NCBI GenBank assembly: GCA_945868805.1
Contig: CAMBMO010000012.1
Coordinates: 1-62,866 of the forward strand
From: Singulisphaera sp. GP187
GTDB lineage: Bacteria > Planctomycetota > Phycisphaerae > Phycisphaerales > SM1A02
Direction: 5' to 3'
Length of the DNA stretch: 62,866 bases
Position numbers and translations under genes: made by a program. The number at the start of each line of letters is the position of its first letter. The stretch's first letter is position 1. Below the pieces are notes generated by a model. It saw only the letters and a program-made list of their open reading frames with translations, ran no database searches and was not told the DNA's origin. Of the stretch, positions 60,706 to 62,866 are shown piece after piece.

Positions 60706-62866
60706 CAACGATGAAGCATGTACTCAACCTCTGGAAAGATTCTGAAGTCGCATCGCTCGACCCAGTTGCACGACTTGTCTATCGATCAAACAAGCTCGGC
60801 GCGGACCAGCGGATCACCAACACTGGTGGTGGCAACACTTCGTCGAAGATCTCACAGAAGGATCCACTCACGGGAGAACCCGTCGCGGTTCTCTGGGTCA
60901 AGGGTTCTGGAGGCGATCTGCGGACAAGCACACGGGAAAATTTCGCATCGCTCTATCAGGACAAGGTTGTTGGACTGCAGCGCACATATGCCAGTCGGGC
61001 GGAGAAGGGACTCAAATCTCCGGCCGAGGACGAGATGGTCGGCATGTACAACCACGCGACCTTTAACCTCAACCCCCGCGCTTCGTCGATCGACACGCCA
61101 CTTCATAGTTTTCTGCCCGCGAAGCATGTCGATCACATGCATCCAAACTCGGTCATCGCGATCGCCGCGTCGAAGAACTGCGAGCGACTGACTCGCGATA
61201 TCTACCGCGGGGCGATGGCATATCTCCCGTGGATGCGACCCGGATTCGAACTCGGACTTGCGATGGAGGAGATTGCGAAGCACCACCCAACCGTGAAGGC
61301 CATCATGATGGGCCAGCATGGTTTCATCTCGTGGGACGACGACGACAAAGTCTGTTACCAACGCACGCTCGACTTCATCGAAACCGCGAGCACATTCATC
61401 GAGACGAAGTACCTCGCCAAGGGTGGTGACGTCAAGGCATTCGGCGGAGCGAAGCACGCGACGCTTGATGAAACGAAGCGTCACGCCATGCTTGCCGCGA
61501 TTCTGCCGTGGCTTCGAGGGCAGATTTCCAAGAACAGGCGATTCGTCGGCACGATTCAGGATGACGCCGCGATCATGCGCTTCGTCAATTCCAACGACGC
61601 ACCGCGACTGGCGGAACTCGGCACTTCCTGTCCCGATCACTTTCTGCGCACCAAGATCAAGCCGATGTATGTCGCATGGAATCCGCAGGTCGAAGACGAA
61701 ACAGTGCTTCGCGCGAAAGTATCTGCGGGACTCGACGCCTACCGAGCCGACTACGCGACCTACTACAACGCATGCAAGCGTTCGAATTCTCCCGCGATGC
61801 GCGACGCGAATCCGACTGTCGTACTGATTCCCGGCCTCGGCATGATTGCCTGGGGCAAGGACAAGTCGGAATCGCGGGTCACTGCCGAGTTTTACAACTG
61901 TGCGGTCGAAGTCATGCGCGGAGCCGAGGCGATCGACGAGTATGTGTCGCTTCCTCAGCAGGAAGCGTTCGACATCGAATACTGGCTTCTTGAAGAGGCG
62001 AAGCTTCAGCGCATGCCGGCGGAGAATGAACTCGCGCGGCAAGTCATTATTGTGATCGGCGCGGGATCTGGCATCGGCAAGGCAACCGCGCACCGACTCG
62101 TGAAGGAAGGTGCACACATCGTTTGCGTCGACGTGAACGAAGCGAGGGCGCACGCGACCTCGAAGGAAATCACAGACAGGCACGGGGTCGGTATCGGCGT
62201 TGCAGGCTCCGGCATTTCGGGATGCGGTCCCGCGATTGGCATCGCATGCGATATCACCGATCGTGCATCGGTACGGCGCATGCTCGACCAGGTCGCGATC
62301 GCTTACGGTGGCTTCGATTCGATTTGCGTCACTGCCGGAGTCTTCGTACCTCCGGACACGACAGGCCACATTCCCGACGAGAAGTGGGCGTATACGTTCT
62401 CGCTGAATGTCACGGGCAGTTACATCGTTGGCGACGAAGCGGCACATACATGGAAGGATCAAGGCCTTCCCGGAAATCTCGTGCTGACAACCAGTGCCAA
62501 CGCACTCGTCGCGAAGAGGGGATCGCTTGCGTACGACGCATCGAAGGCAGCCGCAAATCATCTCGTGCGAGAGCTTGCGATGGAACTCGCGCCACTCGTT
62601 CGTGTCAATGCGGTCGCCCCTGCGACAGTGGTGGATGGATCGTCGATGTTTCCGCGCGACCGTGTGATCGCATCGCTGGCGAAGTATTCCATCGCATTCG
62701 ACTCGGGTGAGTCTGACGATTCCCTGACGCGAAAGCTGTCTCACTTCTATGCGGCGCGCACGCTGACCAAATCTCCAATCACTCCCGCAGACCAAGCTGA
62801 GGCGTACTTCTTGTTGGTCTCAAAAAGACTTAGCAAGACGACTGGGCAAGTCCTCGCCGTCGATGG
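60702..62866 (+). CDS. bifunctional class II aldolase / short-chain dehydrogenase (RhaD-SDR type), 3' partial
   Basis: The gene starts at ATG 60702, overlapping the rhaB stop, and is still open at the window end (721 codons). The first part (to about residue 430) is a class II aldolase: ITNTGGGNTSSKI, VLWVKGSGGDLRT, DTPLHSFLPAKHVDHMHPN with metal-ligand His, and AIMMGQHGFISW. The second part is a short-chain dehydrogenase: VIIVIGAGSGIGKATAHRLV, catalytic Ser in NLVLTTSANALVA and the Y-x-x-x-K motif YDASKAAANH. Such fusions (RhaE/YuxG type) cleave rhamnulose-1-phosphate and oxidise lactaldehyde. Little can be missing, as the final VLAVDG block is typical of SDR C-termini. Confidence 0.92.
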   Translation, partial: MTTMKHVLNLWKDSEVASLDPVARLVYRSNKLGADQRITNTGGGNTSSKISQKDPLTGEPVAVLWVKGSGGDLRTSTRENFASLYQDKVVGLQRTYASRAEKGLKSPAEDEMVGMYNHATFNLNPRASSIDTPLHSFLPAKHVDHMHPNSVIAIAASKNCERLTRDIYRGAMAYLPWMRPGFELGLAMEEIAKHHPTVKAIMMGQHGFISWDDDDKVCYQRTLDFIETASTFIETKYLAKGGDVKAFGGAKHATLDETKRHAMLAAILPWLRGQISKNRRFVGTIQDDAAIMRFVNSNDAPRLAELGTSCPDHFLRTKIKPMYVAWNPQVEDETVLRAKVSAGLDAYRADYATYYNACKRSNSPAMRDANPTVVLIPGLGMIAWGKDKSESRVTAEFYNCAVEVMRGAEAIDEYVSLPQQEAFDIEYWLLEEAKLQRMPAENELARQVIIVIGAGSGIGKATAHRLVKEGAHIVCVDVNEARAHATSKEITDRHGVGIGVAGSGISGCGPAIGIACDITDRASVRRMLDQVAIAYGGFDSICVTAGVFVPPDTTGHIPDEKWAYTFSLNVTGSYIVGDEAAHTWKDQGLPGNLVLTTSANALVAKRGSLAYDASKAAANHLVRELAMELAPLVRVNAVAPATVVDGSSMFPRDRVIASLAKYSIAFDSGESDDSLTRKLSHFYAARTLTKSPITPADQAEAYFLLVSKRLSKTTGQVLAVD

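Noticed and set aside
60852-62795. 647-codon open frame on the minus strand
   Set aside because: It lies fully antisense to the aldolase/dehydrogenase gene, has Arg/His/Cys-rich composition and no recognisable domain; codon bias of the real gene keeps the antisense frame open.
60702-62866. Possible bacterial microcompartment locus for rhamnose/fucose
   Set aside because: The enzymes fit such loci, but no shell protein gene is in the window.

Overview
The window looks like chromosomal DNA of a Planctomycetota bacterium, most likely class Phycisphaerae. This is an inference from gene content: secreted proteins ending in paired dockerin-like repeats of the form D-x-N/D-x-D-G ... W-G, sulfatases, a YHYH-domain protein, a Tat-exported Gfo/Idh/MocA oxidoreductase, a long NagB/PIG-L fusion, and a rhamnose/fucose-type operon ending in a bifunctional aldolase/dehydrogenase. 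Coding density is high and many start and stop codons overlap. I saw no rRNA, tRNA, CRISPR array, insertion sequence or prophage gene.

Layout. 1-7.5 kb: a 5'-partial ClpP-fold protein, the stump of a subtilase, an EF-hand/cytochrome b562-like protein, the ABC-F ATPase Uup, and a YHYH-PEBP-sulfatase fusion. 7.5-12.6 kb: secreted NTF2/SnoaL-like proteins, a DEAD-box helicase, then a decayed stretch with two broken genes and an in-frame chimera of a gutted sulfatase with a metallopeptidase. 12.6-21.4 kb: a POT peptide transporter, NagB/PIG-L, the oxidoreductase, release factor 3, a REC-GAF-HD-GYP regulator and a PGPGW membrane protein. 21.5-33.3 kb: a metallo-beta-lactamase remnant, then a same-strand TonB island: coiled-coil protein, TtpC-like ExbB, ExbD, TonB, TPR protein, secreted beta-helix protein with dockerin-like tag, lipoprotein and TonB-dependent receptor. 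33.3-38.1 kb: a DUF4142 lipoprotein, a shattered catalase pseudogene and a GH38 alpha-mannosidase.

38.1-45.1 kb is a compact six- or seven-gene unit: a small Cys-rich exported protein, a TolC-type lipoprotein, a HlyD/MacA adaptor, an ABC ATPase, two FtsX/MacB permeases and a Cys-rich lipoprotein. It looks like a complete tripartite ABC exporter bracketed by Cys-rich extracytoplasmic proteins, and is the best candidate for an undescribed system. 45.1-56.8 kb: a lipoprotein, a GNAT acetyltransferase, the overlapping thrA-thrB-thrC operon, a membrane protein, a flippase, TrhO, a fatty acid desaturase and fumarase C. 56.8 kb to the end: a sugar isomerase, a class II aldolase, a rhamnulokinase and a bifunctional class II aldolase/short-chain dehydrogenase that runs off the window.

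Two themes recur. Genes are being lost in several places (subtilase, SnoaL-like protein, small membrane protein, sulfatase, metallo-beta-lactamase protein, catalase), while core genes are intact. Short in-frame tandem repeats of 9 or 12 bases sit at start codons or in signal peptides of several envelope genes, and GC-rich hairpins lie at several operon junctions.
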